NCBI GenBank assembly: GCA_940671915.1
Contig: CALNVZ010003426.1
Location: 24,765,219 to 24,829,218, forward strand
Length of the DNA stretch: 64,000 bases
Reading direction: 5' to 3'
From: Paracentrotus lividus
Taxonomy: Eukaryota; Echinodermata; Echinoidea; Camarodonta; Echinidae
Positions within the stretch are counted from its first letter, which is position 1. Every line of letters starts with the position of its first letter. The notes beneath the pieces are model-generated. The model worked only from the letters and a program-made list of their open reading frames with translations, ran no database searches and had not been told where the DNA came from. A program made the position numbers and the translations under genes. Positions 36,801 through 51,800 of the stretch are shown one piece after another.

Positions 36801-39800
36801 TACCAGTCAGGAATTAGTTCAATTAATATCTATTACCAATTAAATATGTTGAACTTATTACTTATGGCTAATAAAATGTACCAGCACAATTAATCATTAT
36901 GTGTGTGGAAAGAACATATTAAATTTAACATCTTTCTGCATCGGTTCATATTGAACGGATCAGGTACAAACAGAAATTTAGAAAGAGAAATAAGGGGGGG
37001 TGTGAAGCAGTGTGGTTTTAGGGGGAGAGAGGGGAGATGTGAGGGGGAGGGGTTGTAGGGGGAAGGGGCATAGGGAATACGGGTAATGAAAGGTTAAAAT
37101 GACACACATGGTATATTTTTGATATGATAGAAATAGCTCAGAGCTATGTTGTTCTTGTGGCAGAATTGATCTTTACAAATTACATGGTCATGCCCCTTTT
37201 CAACTAGAGCTACGATATCTACATATCCAAGTACCAAATAATCTTGGACAGATATTTTGATGATAGTTTGTCAAATTTACTTGACAATGCATTCATTTTT
37301 ATTTTTGATACGTCTGTCCTTAATTATATTCTCATAATTTGTTTATTTGATTCTAATCCAAAACTGGATAAAGTAATTCCAGTGATTTTGGTTATTGCTT
37401 CATGGGTCACATACCGAAGTGCCTCTACCTTAATAGAAACTTTCAAAAACAAACTTACAAAAGAGAAACATGGGTGAAATTATTCATAATGCCCATTGAA
37501 AAACTAAACTTATACATGTAGCTCAGTTGACTGCGCTTGCATGTTAATCCCTGTGGAGGAGATTAATCATTACCCCACTAGTTTTTACAGAAGTTTTTTG
37601 CAAATCTGCAGACCTGTCGAACAATGATTTTTTCCTTTAAATTAAATTTAATATTCCTAGTCTGGGAATAGTCTGGGAAGCGTTGATCAGATCCTCTTAT
37701 CTTGCTTACAGGGCCAATTAGTGATGTTTTCGGATGTGATATAAACGGGCCAAAAATTATATTTTTGTTTAATATAGAATGTTGAATCACTTTCAATACA
37801 GTGATGCATAAAGTTCTATGCAATATACCAATCAGAAAGCTGAAACATACTCTGTGCAAATATTTTGTCTGCACTGATCCATTATTTTGGTGTCCCGCTT
37901 TACATGCCCAGTGTACATGTAGAAGAAATATTGGAGATCATAATATTTCTCTTTGCATCAACTTTACAAATGGTCATATTCAAACGTGAGTGACACGACA
38001 TTTGGACTGATAGAAGGGCGCATATCTTTGCACTTGTAGGTTATGAATGGATCATGACTACCATATTATGTATAATGTAGGAGTGGCATATGTCATTACC
38101 AGTTGGATTTGAATTTTAGAATTGGTCCTGGAAATTATGATTACAAAACAGTGCGTGAGTGACACGACAGAAAAAAGACATGGGTTTCTGAACATCATTG
38201 GTTATGGTTGGATTTGTGCTCAGGTAGATCTCTAAGGGTACCATAGGTGCTGGTATATGTGTATGAATAGTGTACCTCTCCGACATTTATTATGTTTATC
38301 AATCATTCCCTCTCTGTGGAAAATGGTCCACCTCTATGTGTCGTGAGTGACACGACATCCAAAACGTGAGTGACACGACCAGTGCCTTAAATTCAACATT
38401 TTAAGTAAATAACTAAATCCAAATTACCTGTATTTATATGCCATGTTAGAGTAGTCCATGAAAATTACTTTAAGCAAAAAAAATCTTACAAAAAGGATTA
38501 GTTATAAGAATAAGAGGCATTTAAAGCACCATAGTCCCATACGTGCAAATTCCTGTTTGCTCAATTATTCAGCGTAAGAAAACTGGATCACATAATGTTT
38601 GAACTTAAATAATTGTTTGTATTGTAAAGAAGCCTTTGTGTTGATTTCAGATCCTAATTTGCTTTTTCAAAGGCACAGCGCCACATTGAAATTTCAGCTA
38701 AATGTCCCACTTAGCCTGAATATGACCAAATGTACTGTGTAAAATGTTTAAATTTAATTTTTTCCCCAGTTTTTCAATGCATTTTTTGTAGCTTACTTAT
38801 TTGCTTACAAGTATCCCGTAATGTGTCTTTCTTTTTGATTTTTGTTTTCTTCTTTAGATCACTGTTGCAGGAAAACCAGGATTCATACCACCCTTCCCTG
38901 AACCAGAGGGCAGTGACCTCAAGAGACACCTCAGACAGGTCTGTAATCTTTAAAGTGTATTCTAGGATTTCTAAGTTTAATGAAAAAAAATCACATGAAA
39001 TAAAATTGAAGTATTAAATACAGAAAAATATCATGTTTCCTTGTAAAAATTATTTTTACAATTTTAGTACCGTGTGTAGCAAGGTAATTTGCATCATTTT
39101 TTCAACTTCGAAAAACTTTGAATTTTGGAGGTCTTGAGTCGTTGCTTTCAAAAGTTGGTAGCTCTGCTCTTGTTGTCTATTTGGTTATTCAGGGGGTGGC
39201 AGGGGAAAGGGTTACAATATATACCTCCATGTTTTGTTTACAGTATAAATTGTGTATTGTCATGAACATAAATCCATGTCACTATTTCTCATGAACTAGG
39301 CATTAGCGAGTATGAGCCTCAACCCACCTCCTATCAAAGACTTTGACAAGGCCAGTTCCAGGGAATTTGAAGCCATCAGCAAACACCAGACAGCCCTTAC
39401 CGCTGAGACAGACTTCAAACCTTTCGTCTATGGCAATGACGTTGATGCAGTGGACGTTGCCACAAGGGTAGCAATGGCCAAGTTTCTAAATGGTCCTAAT
39501 GTTCTAGGAAACCTGACGGAACATACCAGGACATTGAAGCTATATCCTAGGCCAGTAGTAGCATTCCAAGTTCAGACATTCCTCTGCTCTAGACCAAATA
39601 GATCAGGCTTCACAGATCATCTAGCAACCACACAGGTAATAGACTGTACAAGTCTTAGCGGTCATCTTAATTGTCCACTTGTGGTCAATGTTTTGTTCCT
39701 GAGAGCCTTAATTACATTGCTTGGGGCCCGTATGGCATTGCAAAAACAGCCAGCGACTTTCTATTTTGTCTTCTTACAAATCGTATAATATATTACTTTT

Positions 39801-42800
39801 AGGCTTTAATGGGGGGGGGGGGGGGGGGGGGGGGAGGTGTTGGGTGTTGAACAAACTACAGTCTGTGTCAAATAAAATGGTACAAGTGGAAAACATTTTT
39901 TTATAGCGTGAAGATGAATCACAACCTGGTATTGTTTAGTATTTTCATAAAGCAGGATAATCAGACTTTCTTCTACAATTTTTTCATCACATTTGGTGCA
40001 GTATTTTTTGAGATACGACTAATTTTCTACAATCAAGAAAAATCAATTTTTCGCACACATTCCAATGGCTTTGTGTATGATTTCGCATAATGACCGTGAA
40101 TTCAGCGCTCCAGAACAATAGAAGTGCGTAATTTTGATTTGTTCCTTGTCGCACAAAACTTAGTATAACTTTCGTTCTACGAAAGCAAATTATACAGGAC
40201 AAAGCGCATCAGCAAGAAAAATCTTTTGGCTTTAATTTGGTACCACAAACACACATAATATGAAAAGATTTCACACCTAAATTATTTTTTCCTGACTGTA
40301 CCATTTTTTTTTTTACACAGACTGTATGTGTTGACTTTGATTTACTTCCAAATTGATGATGTAATCCATGTTTGGATTGGGAAGAGGGGGGGGGGGGGGG
40401 GGGGGGGAAGCTGTGTTTATTTTTTTTTCTTGTAAAGCCCATATATTTTATGGGAAGATTTACTGTAAAGTCAATATTTCACAACAACCTGGGCATATTT
40501 AGTTTGCATTTTTTCATTTGATTGTATGTTATCTTGTTGTAGGCCGTTGAATACTTTGGGGAGTGCAGCCTGAACCCCAAGAATGTGACATTCTTACGGA
40601 TCCAAACTGGTGTATTTGACCCTCATCTCATCGGAGACAAATCAAAATGGTTCAGAGAACAGCTACAACCTATTGAATTCAAGGTCAGTGTGGTCTTTTA
40701 TCATTGTGGAACAGAAATACAGTTATAGCACATTAACATTGAAGAAATCATCACTGGATTATGTTGTCCTACAATTTTGTTATAATCATCAAAATATTTT
40801 GATTATTTTTTTCTTCTGATATATTTTGGAAGATAGACTGTTTGCTAGGTGAAATACAAACATGCAAATTAAAACTGAAGTTGAGTATTATTGTAGAAAA
40901 AAAGTCTTAGTGTATATTGATTGATTCAGTTGCATGGCACCTCATAAATTGTGTGTGAAGCAATGTTCTCAGCAACTTGCTGCTTTGAAAATAGCCCTGC
41001 ATTGTCATGACCTGTATAATTAATGTCACCTTGAAAAATGGTAATATTAATATTAATTTCAACACTTACAGGTTCAGTTTGAAAACTGTACTCTTGGTGC
41101 AGCCCTGTCCAGTGCTTCTGAGGGTGGATCTGATTCTTCCAATCCTACTGATGAGAGTGGGGAGGAGAGTGAGAGAGAAGATGGTGGAGGTAGTTCATCA
41201 TCTTCATACTCTTCGTTGGATGAGTTTGTAGTGGATATGATGAACAGTGATATCAAGGGTGATGTACAAGGTCAGTACATCTGGGGTAATCCTCACTAAG
41301 CCTCTTTGGCCTGAATTCTCGGAGGTGGTTTTCAAAACTGTGGACTGAAACCATGGATTATTAAATTTTGTGTAATAATTACGCTTAATTCAGCACGGGC
41401 ATTGAGAAACGTCCAATATGAATGCACGCTTTTGTCACAGGGCTCTAAATTTATGATTATGGTTAAAGTTATAGTTAAATTTGCTGTTTATTTAAATTAA
41501 CTTAAATGAACCATTGGCTTAACAGTGGACTCATTCATTCAAAATCATTGGCTCATTATGCTAAAACCATAGCAACAGACGTAACTTTAGTGCACTGTGA
41601 CAAAAACCCGCATCCATATTGGACCTTTCTCAGTGTCCGCGCTGAATGAAGTGTAATTATCACACAAAACTTACATAATCCATGGTTTCAGTCCACGGTT
41701 TTGAAAACCACCTTCTAGAATTTGGGCCTTGCCTTTTGGGATGGTGATACGACATTTAATCTTGCAACAATTTCTCCAGGCTTTATTTTGTCTGAGATGT
41801 AGGGTTATGGTTAGGGTTGCAATAGGGTTTTATGTTAAGTTGAGAGTAGGGTGTAGTCTTAAGCCCAGGGTTAAAGTTAGTCATTTCATTAGTGTGTGAA
41901 ATTTAGAGCAGAGCAATTGTCACAGGAGCAAATATGATGGAATCTTTGGGATCCCTCTATGTTGTTTTTATTTTTTCCTCTTTAATTTCGTTGATGTAGA
42001 TAATTGGTGCAATCAATGTGGTGTGCACTCTTGTCCTGCAGATTGTCCAACTTTCATTACATTTGAAGTTGCATGATGATGTTTGTAAATGTAGAACATT
42101 GATAATGATGCTTAATTGTTTTATTATAGATCAGACAAACCTGACCAGTACAGTGAGATAGATGAGCATTCAATCTACCAGCCACCAGACACTCTTCAAC
42201 TACCTCCTGATATGGTACAGAGTTATAGCTCAATCAGTTTGCTGATAGTGATTCATTGATAATGATTCTTAATTGTTTTATTATAGATCCAGACAAACCT
42301 GACCAATACAGTGAGATAGATGAGCATTCAATCTACCAGCCTCCAGACACTCTTCAACTACCTCCTGATATGGTACAGAGTGATAGTAATCAGTTTGCTG
42401 ATAGTGATTCATCTAGTAGTCAGGACAACCCAACATCTCCTGATGTGAGTAGGAACATACTGTACAACAACATTATGTTTACATCCTCTAAAGTCGACCT
42501 TGCCTAAATCAACCTTGCATTAGTTGATTAAGTGCTTCAGTTGAAGAGTGTTGTAGTCTAGTGATTGTATTCAATTGAATGAGGATGCAAATTCCCGGCA
42601 TGGGCATTTGTGTCCTTGGGTAAGGCATTCTATTTACATTTGCTTCACTCTACCCAGGTGTAAATGGGTACCCGGGAGGATGATTCCATGTAGGCACCTG
42701 TTAAATGGCAGAACGGGATAATAATATAGTGTAAAGCGCTTTTAGCAGTTTAACTTGAAAGCACTATATAGAAAACAGATATTTACTATTATTTGCAAGA

Positions 42801-45800
42801 CATGTCAGATAAGTCATAAGTCAAAGCTTTTTCTTTAGTCCCAACAGTTAATACTTTGATAGGCAAGGTTGACTTTAGTGAGGATTAATGTTTTGTCTCT
42901 ACTAGGGTAATCGTTTCCTCCTGAATTACGGTTTCTAAGCTCTGTTGAATGTTATTTCCTGTTCAATACAAGAAAACCTCTTCTTTTCAATTTCTACAAA
43001 TGGTTACTTAGAGAAATGTACCGGTACTGCATTTTCATATGAACATGATCTGGTATTTGCTTGAACACCAAGAGTAATCTGCACTGTCGAGAGCCCTACA
43101 TGTACAAATGTACGTGTATATTATGTATAGTCATACATTTTATTGTTTACATTATCAGCATAGATTATACAATGCTATGTCAGGCAGGGTTTGGATATGT
43201 TTTTTTTTATAGCTAAATTACACTTAAAAGAACAATCAGAAATATTCTTATTCAAACGTATCATTTAAGTACTTTATTATAATCTCAAATAATATAATCC
43301 ATGATATGACATTTCAGAGTGCTTTGGATCTATGTGTTCTCAAGAACTGTCTATGTTCTTGTTTACATTTTAATGTAAAAACTCGCAAACTACATGTAGC
43401 AGAATAATTTTAAACTGACTCATCAATAAGAAGGCAGATTTGGGGTTAATTATTAGCTTCAAATCCATATCAGTTGCAGTAATCTTCACTCATACGTCAT
43501 GCACTGTATTATGATGTATCTCTTTATTATTCACTTTATTTTGTGACAATCGACTGACCATCATCATGTGACATATCCCATAATGCAACTGTGCAGTCTT
43601 CTGATGAGGAGTTACCTCTTAGTGTTCGGGTATAGTCTTTTTCCAAACTGTCTGTCTTGTTGTAGTGGTTTGTTGAATGTTGTCAAGTGCAAAATTGCCT
43701 GTTTATTTGTGTGTTGTTTCTGTAGTTATTCCTGTAGTGAAATCAAAGAAGACCTACAACAAGTTTATTATAAAAATATATGGATGAAAAACTTAAGCAT
43801 CAGAATGAAAAATGTACCCCCACGCAACTGTTCTCTAATTTCTTTCTACCAATTGCAAATTTCAATCGCAAGTGAAGTTGATATCATGCACAACTTTCTA
43901 AGACAGTGCCCAAGATAACCATAATATAACCTTCACCATGAACCGCCAGTTGTACTGTGCTTAAGCCTATGCACAGCTGAGGTATCATGATGAAGATGAT
44001 GATATAAACAAGGCTTAGGTCTAAGAAAAAAAATATTGTCGACTTGGCGTAATGTGTCACTGAAAATTAGGGTAGGAAGGGCAGATTTTCTTTTTTTTTT
44101 CTTTCTTTTTGTTGTTTATATTTGCATACATGAAAGTAGCCATTCATAAAAATACATACTTAGAATCTATAGGGAGCCTACAGCAGTCACAGTGGCGTAG
44201 AAAGGTCTTCAGACCTGGCAATGAATAATGAGAGTGGTAGACCACAATATTATCTCCATGCACACACACACACTGTTTCAGACAACAGCAAATCAGAAAA
44301 AAAAACGGGCCACAGTTTTCCTTAGAGGCCCAGAACAAAAGCAAAAAACCGTGATATTGATATTTACGCAAAAGCAATTGGATAAAAAAAAATTAAAAAG
44401 CGTAGGGTAGGCGATTAAAAATAGAGTAGGGTAGGTTACTCCAAGTCTACAATTTTTTTTTAGGTCTTATGCTTGGTTAATTGCAGACACTTTCCCAATA
44501 TAATCTAAACAAAATTTGCTGTACTAGCTTTTGTAATTAGGGAATGAATATACACCTATTTAATAAGAAAACCCTTCCACTCGAAAGTACCATTTTTATT
44601 CTGTTCCATTTGAGATGGTAAAGTTGCATTATTCACATTCCTGTTGCCTTAAGTTTTTTATTTGTATATTTTTAATTTCTTTGATATTCTACTTTACATA
44701 CATTAAAAATGATTCATTTAGGTTCTACCATCCACATCACATCCTATTTTGGCATCACACTGCAAGTCATCTGTCTGCAAGTTTTTAGATCTTTTTTTTT
44801 TTTTCATCCATGTTTGTAATCATATTGAAAAATAAAAAAAACTGAAGCTTTTGTTGTTGTTTTGGTACTCAGATATCCTGTACAACATCATTGTAAATTT
44901 TTGTCTTGAGGAATTACAAGTAAAAGTGATGTATAGAGATGAGTGTTTAAAGTCAGGTAAACTTTATTACATCAGCACAGGTTCAAGATAGACTGTCCAA
45001 GGAATGAGTAGTATTTCAATACAGGTGGGCTCTAAAGCATGCTTCATTTTATGTTCAATTTAATATGACCTGACTTATAATTAATTCACTAAAATTACAG
45101 TACCTTAAAATTGAAGTTTACATGTTTTGAATGCATGTTTAAACAGATTATTTATTTCATAACAAACTAACATAATTAACCATTTTCCTGTTGAGTTTTC
45201 TGCCCTCTCATTACATGTACATGTAGTACACAAAATTGTTTTGATAAATTCATGCTGTTAATGTCTGAAAAACGTGAACATGTTAAATGCAGGACGGAAC
45301 ATTTATGTCTTACATTTGTACACAATGTTTCTATCATATCTCAGACAAGACACATGTGTAAAATGTATGTCTTAAAACTTTGTCAATTTCTTGCGCTCCC
45401 TAACATGCTTTTTCCATGAAATAATTATCAGAATTAGTTACTTACTTCAAACCTTCGCGTCCCAACCTGATGAAATGGCCAATGTTCATGTAACGTCTAC
45501 TGAATCCATCAGAACATCATGTGGCAAACTACTCTGATTTTATGATAAATGTTGCTGTTATTGGAAGGTTTTGCTGATCTTCGAAATCAAGGGGGCAGCC
45601 CTCTACAATATGGCAGTTAGACTTTTACAGTCATTAAGTTTGAACACTTAAAACATTAAATGTAAAAAAATAAATAATAATAACTCTTCACCCTTTACAT
45701 CCTTACGTTGATTCAATAATAATTTAATAAATAATGTGATTTGTATTGTGCCAAATCCACTCTGTAGAGTGCTCAAGGTGCATCATATCATTTCATATCA

Positions 45801-48800
45801 TTAGCTGCATGCAAGCTTTCTCAATTTCATTTGTTGTTCATTGTTAATTATTGAATAACTGTAATTATTTAAAGTGTTTCATTTTGTACAGACATGTATG
45901 CATGTACATGAGTGTAATTGTGCTGCATGTACATGTACAGTATTAAATTTTTGTTTTTTCTCCATCAAAATGTGTGTAATTGATATGGTAGAAAGTTCAT
46001 TATTAAATGGCCAATAATTTGCAGGTAGGCTATTATGCATCCTACATTGTACATGCATGTATTATTTACAGCAATAAATCTAACAGATCTGCGTACATGT
46101 ATTTTGGGAAGTTACCCTAGACTAGCACAATTTCAAATATCTGCAATGTAAGGCACAAATGCAATTTGACCTGTACATGTATCTCTCTTGGCTCAAACAA
46201 ATTGTTTTTTGTTAATTTGATGGCCTAAATAGGTTTAAAAAATAGTTATTGCTCTTCTACAAAATCATATTATAATATTATATGAGAAGGAACCATAATG
46301 ATTACTACAAGTGTGTTCCAAGCAGATGTGTGTAACACAATTTTTTGGCCATAACTTTGTGAAATGGGTAGAAAATAGAGGAAATTAAGAATTCATCTCT
46401 TTTCAATTTGGCAATTAATAGACTTTTAACTACATAGCGTGAATACAGTAAATAAGGTCAATATTAGGTCCCATGAATTTAAATAATTTAAAATAAAGAA
46501 AAGAGAAGGGGATACAATACAAGTTAGTTCTTATCAGCAAGGATATTTCAATAATTGTGAGAATATATGTGACTCAAACATTTTCTTTTACTTTAAAATA
46601 AAAATGAAATATTAATCAAATATAAAAAAGAAGAAGTCTGGCCCACAGAAGGGATGGGGCAGAGATTATCAACACAGTATTACAACAAGGGCTGACATTT
46701 GTAATGAAACAAATGAAATGTCAATGTACTTGATATATTATTTCAATTCCAATTTTTTTGTGTATTTTGATATGATCAGATGAGGATAGCTCAGAATATG
46801 TCAATGTCTGGTATTGACACCGATCAGGATTTGGATAGCAGTGTGTATGACTCTGACAATCCATACGCAACAACTAAACAACATAGGAGAGATTCTAATG
46901 ATGTGGATTCTGAGATGGGATCAAGAGGGGGTCGCACATCACCGACGTTTATGGACAAGGTCAATGCACTTTTCAGGTCAGTATTCAATTTAGTCATAAT
47001 GTATATTTCAGTCTGTCAGTTTTTTTTTTAATGACATACAAGTATGTATTACCCTGGGCTCCACTTTCACTTAATAACTTGAAATATAAAAAGCCAAATA
47101 TGATGCCATAAATTCTTCCTGAGCTTTGACTAAACATTCTTCTTGTAATCTCAATCAAACTAGTTGTTATGCAATGTACATATCCTGGAAATTTAAGATG
47201 TATGTTGATAACGACTAGGGAATGCACTTTTCTACCTTAGAAAATGAAATTAAAACTGATTTGAGCATCCCACTAAACAATGTAGCTCTTATATTTCCAG
47301 TTGTTTGTAAGGTTGTTCCAAAAATACGAGTGACTTGGTGAAACACCCCCTGGTCTGGATCGCACTGTTAAGGCTATTTGAAAATAGAGCCCCTGTTTTC
47401 ACATTGGGTGGGATCCTGTTTGGAGACCTTTATTTTTAAAAGATATTTTCGTTATTGAATTGAATTAGAAATATAGTGTTTAATCATACATGTGTACTTC
47501 GATTATGTTACAGATCTGATTCCTCCGACTCGTCTGCTCCGACCACACCCACAAAGACCAAGCCCAAGCCTTCCATTCTACGTGGCATCATGGACCTAGC
47601 CCTAGACACTGCTAAGGAACCCATTGGTTCTCCCACCTCTCTCAGTAGCATGGATCCTAATAACTACTCAGCTAGTGTCAAATCAGATCCTGGTCCTAAT
47701 AGAAGTAGGATGGGTTCTGGAATGGGACTACCGACCAGGAAAAAGAAGACTTCATCACCTCTCACTAGAGGTTTGTTATATTCTCTTTGGGTTCCATATT
47801 AAAGGATTTTTACTGGTAACCTATGGACAAATTTGGGCAGCATTTCATGGAAGTGAGCCCTCTATGGGGGTTACCCAGTGTATTACGCATACGCCATGTG
47901 CGCGTATGTCTGCGTGTTTGTACATTTTCCTTTGTTACGCATACATGCGCACACAAGGAGCATGCGTAGTACATTGGAAGCCCCCCCAGCAATGGCTGCC
48001 ACCATGACAAAACATCACCCAAACCAAATTCGTCTATAGGGTCATTCCATGCCAATTCACCCAATGAAAGTGCAATTTTGCACCCTTCCGTCTCAGAATT
48101 TGCTCAAATTTGGTACACATAAAATTTAACATTACCTTCCCATGAAACAAAAAAAATTAGCGTAAACGGTCCGTCGGTTTCCGAGCTATGGCCCGCCCTA
48201 TTTGATTTGTTTTGGCAAAAGTGGGTGTGACCTTCCATTTCAACGGCACAATGCGGTTGAACTGGTTGACCAATTTTTGTGAAACTGGTACCATTCAAAA
48301 GGAAATTCAAAGAGGAATTCAAAAATGGTATCAAAAATATTATTGGAGCAATTTAAAGTGCTATGACCTTTGACCTTTCCTTTAACCTTGATTTTGACCC
48401 CCAGACGAATAATATTTTTACTTGATTTTTATGCATGTTAACTGTCGGTATAATATTAACATAACATGTAAATATCTAGGATGATATTTTATTTCTTCAC
48501 CTTTAAAAACTCTTAAATGTAATTTTCAAATTTACTGTTACCCCCACATACTGACATTTGTGTTGGTAATGTCTGTACAAGACAACATTATACATGAATA
48601 TTTTCAAACTGAAGAAACATACAATCAAATACCATAAAGTATTCCATATCTGTTGCTGATGCTTCAAAGATCTTGAGGATGTATCCAGTTTTGGACAGTA
48701 GAGCTGACTATATGTAGGAAGCATTTTGTTTCTGTCAAAACCGCAGATTTCTGATGATTTGTATGTATACCTATTGCATCCCGATCAAAAGGGCTAAACA

Positions 48801-51800
48801 AATGTCTCTATTCATAAGCAAATGGAGTCTACGTACATGTATACATTATTATTGTGTTTAATGTTTCCTTTATTACCTGAAAAGTTTAGTTTCCTGTTTT
48901 AATTGAATGTAATTTAACTTCAGTTTGGAAGTATTCAAGTAAGCCTATAATGGAGACTTGTGCACACATTACCAACACAAATATCACTATGTGGGGGTAA
49001 CAGTAACTTTGTAAATTACATTTAATAGAGTTTTCAAAGGTGAAGAAATAAAATATCATCCTAGATATTTACATGTTATGTTAATATTATACTGACAGTT
49101 AACATACATACAAATCAAGTAAAAATATTATTCGTCTGGGGGTCAAAATCAAAGTTAAAGGAAAGGTCAAAGTTCATAGCACTTTAAATTGCTCCAATAA
49201 TATTTTTGATACCATTTTGAATTCCTCTTTGAATTTCCTTTTGAATGGTACCAGTTTTACAAATATTGCTCAACCAGTTCAGGCGCATTGTGCCGTTGAA
49301 ATGGAAGGTCACACCCATTTTTGCCAAAACAAATCAAAAAGGGCGGGCCATAGCACGGAAACCGACGGACCGTTTATGCTAATTTTTTTTGTTTCGTGGG
49401 AAGGTAATGTTAAACTTTATGTGTACCAAATTTGAGCGAATTCTGAGACGGTAGGGTGTAACCCATTGGGTGAATCCAGATGGAATGACCCTATAGCCAT
49501 TTCTACATGTGCCTTGTAATGATAGAAATGATCACAAGCCGTGATTCGAGAACTCAATGTGGACAATGTCAAATCGTTGGTGAAAAAGTTTGTATGTATT
49601 GAATTGATTCTTCAGTGTTTTATGAACCTGTTTGTTAGAAATTGACATTCCTAGATGGTTTACGAGAAAAATGTGGTTTTTCTGTTTTCACAGATTTCAA
49701 TTTCTTAAATCACACTGTTTATCATTTTGTTCATTGCAAACCAAAGAATTATAAAAGCAGAGTTGTATAGGAGATGCAGTCGCATTTTGTTTACTTTATT
49801 CCTGAAATAATGAAAAAGTTGAGAATTACTCACTTTACTCCAAGATAATATAAAAATGTTGAGGATAATTTTAAAAAATGATTTTTTCTTTCATTCAGAT
49901 ACAAGAAGATCATTAGTAGAGAGATCATCTTTGATCAGACATCACTCTACAAAGAAACCTGAGAAACGTTCATCACTTACCAGTGAGAGACCTAATAGGT
50001 GAGTGCTACTCTATATAGGCAGGACATCAGGGTACTTTGATTCAAAGGTCATTGACAACAATGAGGCTACCCTAACAACCAATGAAAATATATTTGTATG
50101 TGGAGATTCTTAATCAAAATCAGTTTGCCCACTGGGCTGGGCATTGAATTGGCACTTGCATTTGTATTTTAATGTTAATTTGATGTAACAAATTGTCGTA
50201 AATGAAGGATGTGTATATAACATTGACACTCATGTATGGATAAGTGATATCGTGAGGACCACTTGTTCTTAACTCATTTGGGAAACATTGTTATATTTTC
50301 TTCTGTAGTATCTAAATGTGGAAGTTGTATCACTCAAAGTTTGTATTCTTGTATATCATCTCTTAAAGGGATTCAGTAACTTCCCAAAACAAATGCAAAA
50401 GGGAACAAATTAGTTAAATCCTATTGCTCTGACTATAAAAACAAAATACTGAAAATTTCAGAGGAAATGGAAGTCATTTAGTACCTTAAAACAGTGAAAC
50501 AACGAGACTAGGACTACACGGCCTTGTGCGATCACATCACCATGGCGGTGCACCGCTCTGAAGCAAGCATCAGTGGTGTCTTACCCACTGGACTGGGCTA
50601 GGGGACTTCATAACCCCAGAATACGTTCTGTACATGTTGGCAAAATGAGCTACTTTAATAAATTATTTGAATTCTCGCTCAATGTTACTGCATCCCTTTA
50701 ATATATTTTGTTTCATAATAAGCCTTGTAATAGTATTTGTAGTTTGTGTAATATAATGTGTTGTATTCTTATTATTAGTAAAGACCAGCTATTCTTGAAA
50801 GAGATTCTAAGGGGTGTATTGGAAGGAAACAATGTTGGTTGGTTGAACTGGTCACGTCTGAAACGTCTTATGCAGAATGAGAATTTAAGAACTAGTTTGT
50901 GTAATATAATTTTGTTGTATTCTTATTATTAGTGAGGACCAGCTATTCTTGAAGGAGATTGTAAGGGGTGTATTGGAAGGAAACAATGTCGGTTGGTTGA
51001 ACTGGTCACGTCTGAAACGTCTCATGCAGAATGAAAATCTAAGAGCTCAGGTCATCAGTCAGTTATACCCTCAGGATACAGCTGTCACAGGAGACTATAT
51101 TGAAGATGTGGTAAGTGTGTTAAATTAGGTATTCGCAGACATGAATTTATCAAATCTGATACATGTATTCAATTCAATTCATTTTTAATTATTTCTTTTT
51201 AACCCAACACAATACACTAGTCTAAGGGCTAATGACAACAGACAAGTTTATAATGACCAAATTTTAGGTTGGTTTGAACTTTTATAAATTAAAGTTGTCA
51301 AATCTATTTTTTTTTTCAAACAACTATTAAGTACATTAAAAAAAAGGAGTTATACATCAGATATCATTTGTGAACTTGCTATAAACAATTAAATCCCAGA
51401 AACATGTGGCTTTTAGTCTATCTTTTCTCAGGGCACTTCTACTTAGTGTCTGTTTTTTGGTATTTTTTTCTTTTTGAAAACTTTTAATCTTCTTTGTCTT
51501 TGCAGTTGAAAATCTGTTCACCAAATATGTTAATTTTGTATGTTTGTATTGCTATAGAAAGTAAACAAGGCTGTGTACAAAGGCCTATGCTCTGTCTTGA
51601 AGGCTGTCCTGGCTGGCTTGGAGTATTCGTATGAAAACCATACTGCGGGGGGTATGGCCAGTGCTTTTGCTCTCCTGGAAATAGCAAACACACACTACTT
51701 CGGCAAGGAGCCTGAGCTGAACCAGAAAGGGGACGGCCGCCACCGTGGAGGCAGCCTGAAGTCTGGGGGAGCACCTCATGGTGGGTACACTCTGGATGAA

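Larger units (their letters stand above)
23400..38857 (+). other. MADD intron 4 (15.5 kb), repeat-rich
   Basis: By far the largest intron in the window. It holds fold-back elements at 23814-24193, 25576-26023 and 35375-35627, a nested satellite-bearing transposon at 27959-32156, many TACATGTA palindromes, a two-copy 96-bp repeat at 32634-32822 and four copies of CGTGAGTGACACGAC at 37985-38379. Sequence from 32823 to 35374 and from 35628 to 37984 holds short low-complexity tracts and no supported exon. Confidence 0.85.

Noticed and set aside
43568..43918. 116-residue plus-strand frame inside MADD intron 9
   Set aside because: No family resemblance, and adding it would break the matching phases of exons 9 and 10.
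48104..48334. Open frame similar to another at 49217-49435
   Set aside because: Both are the two arms of one inverted-repeat element read in opposite directions, not two genes.
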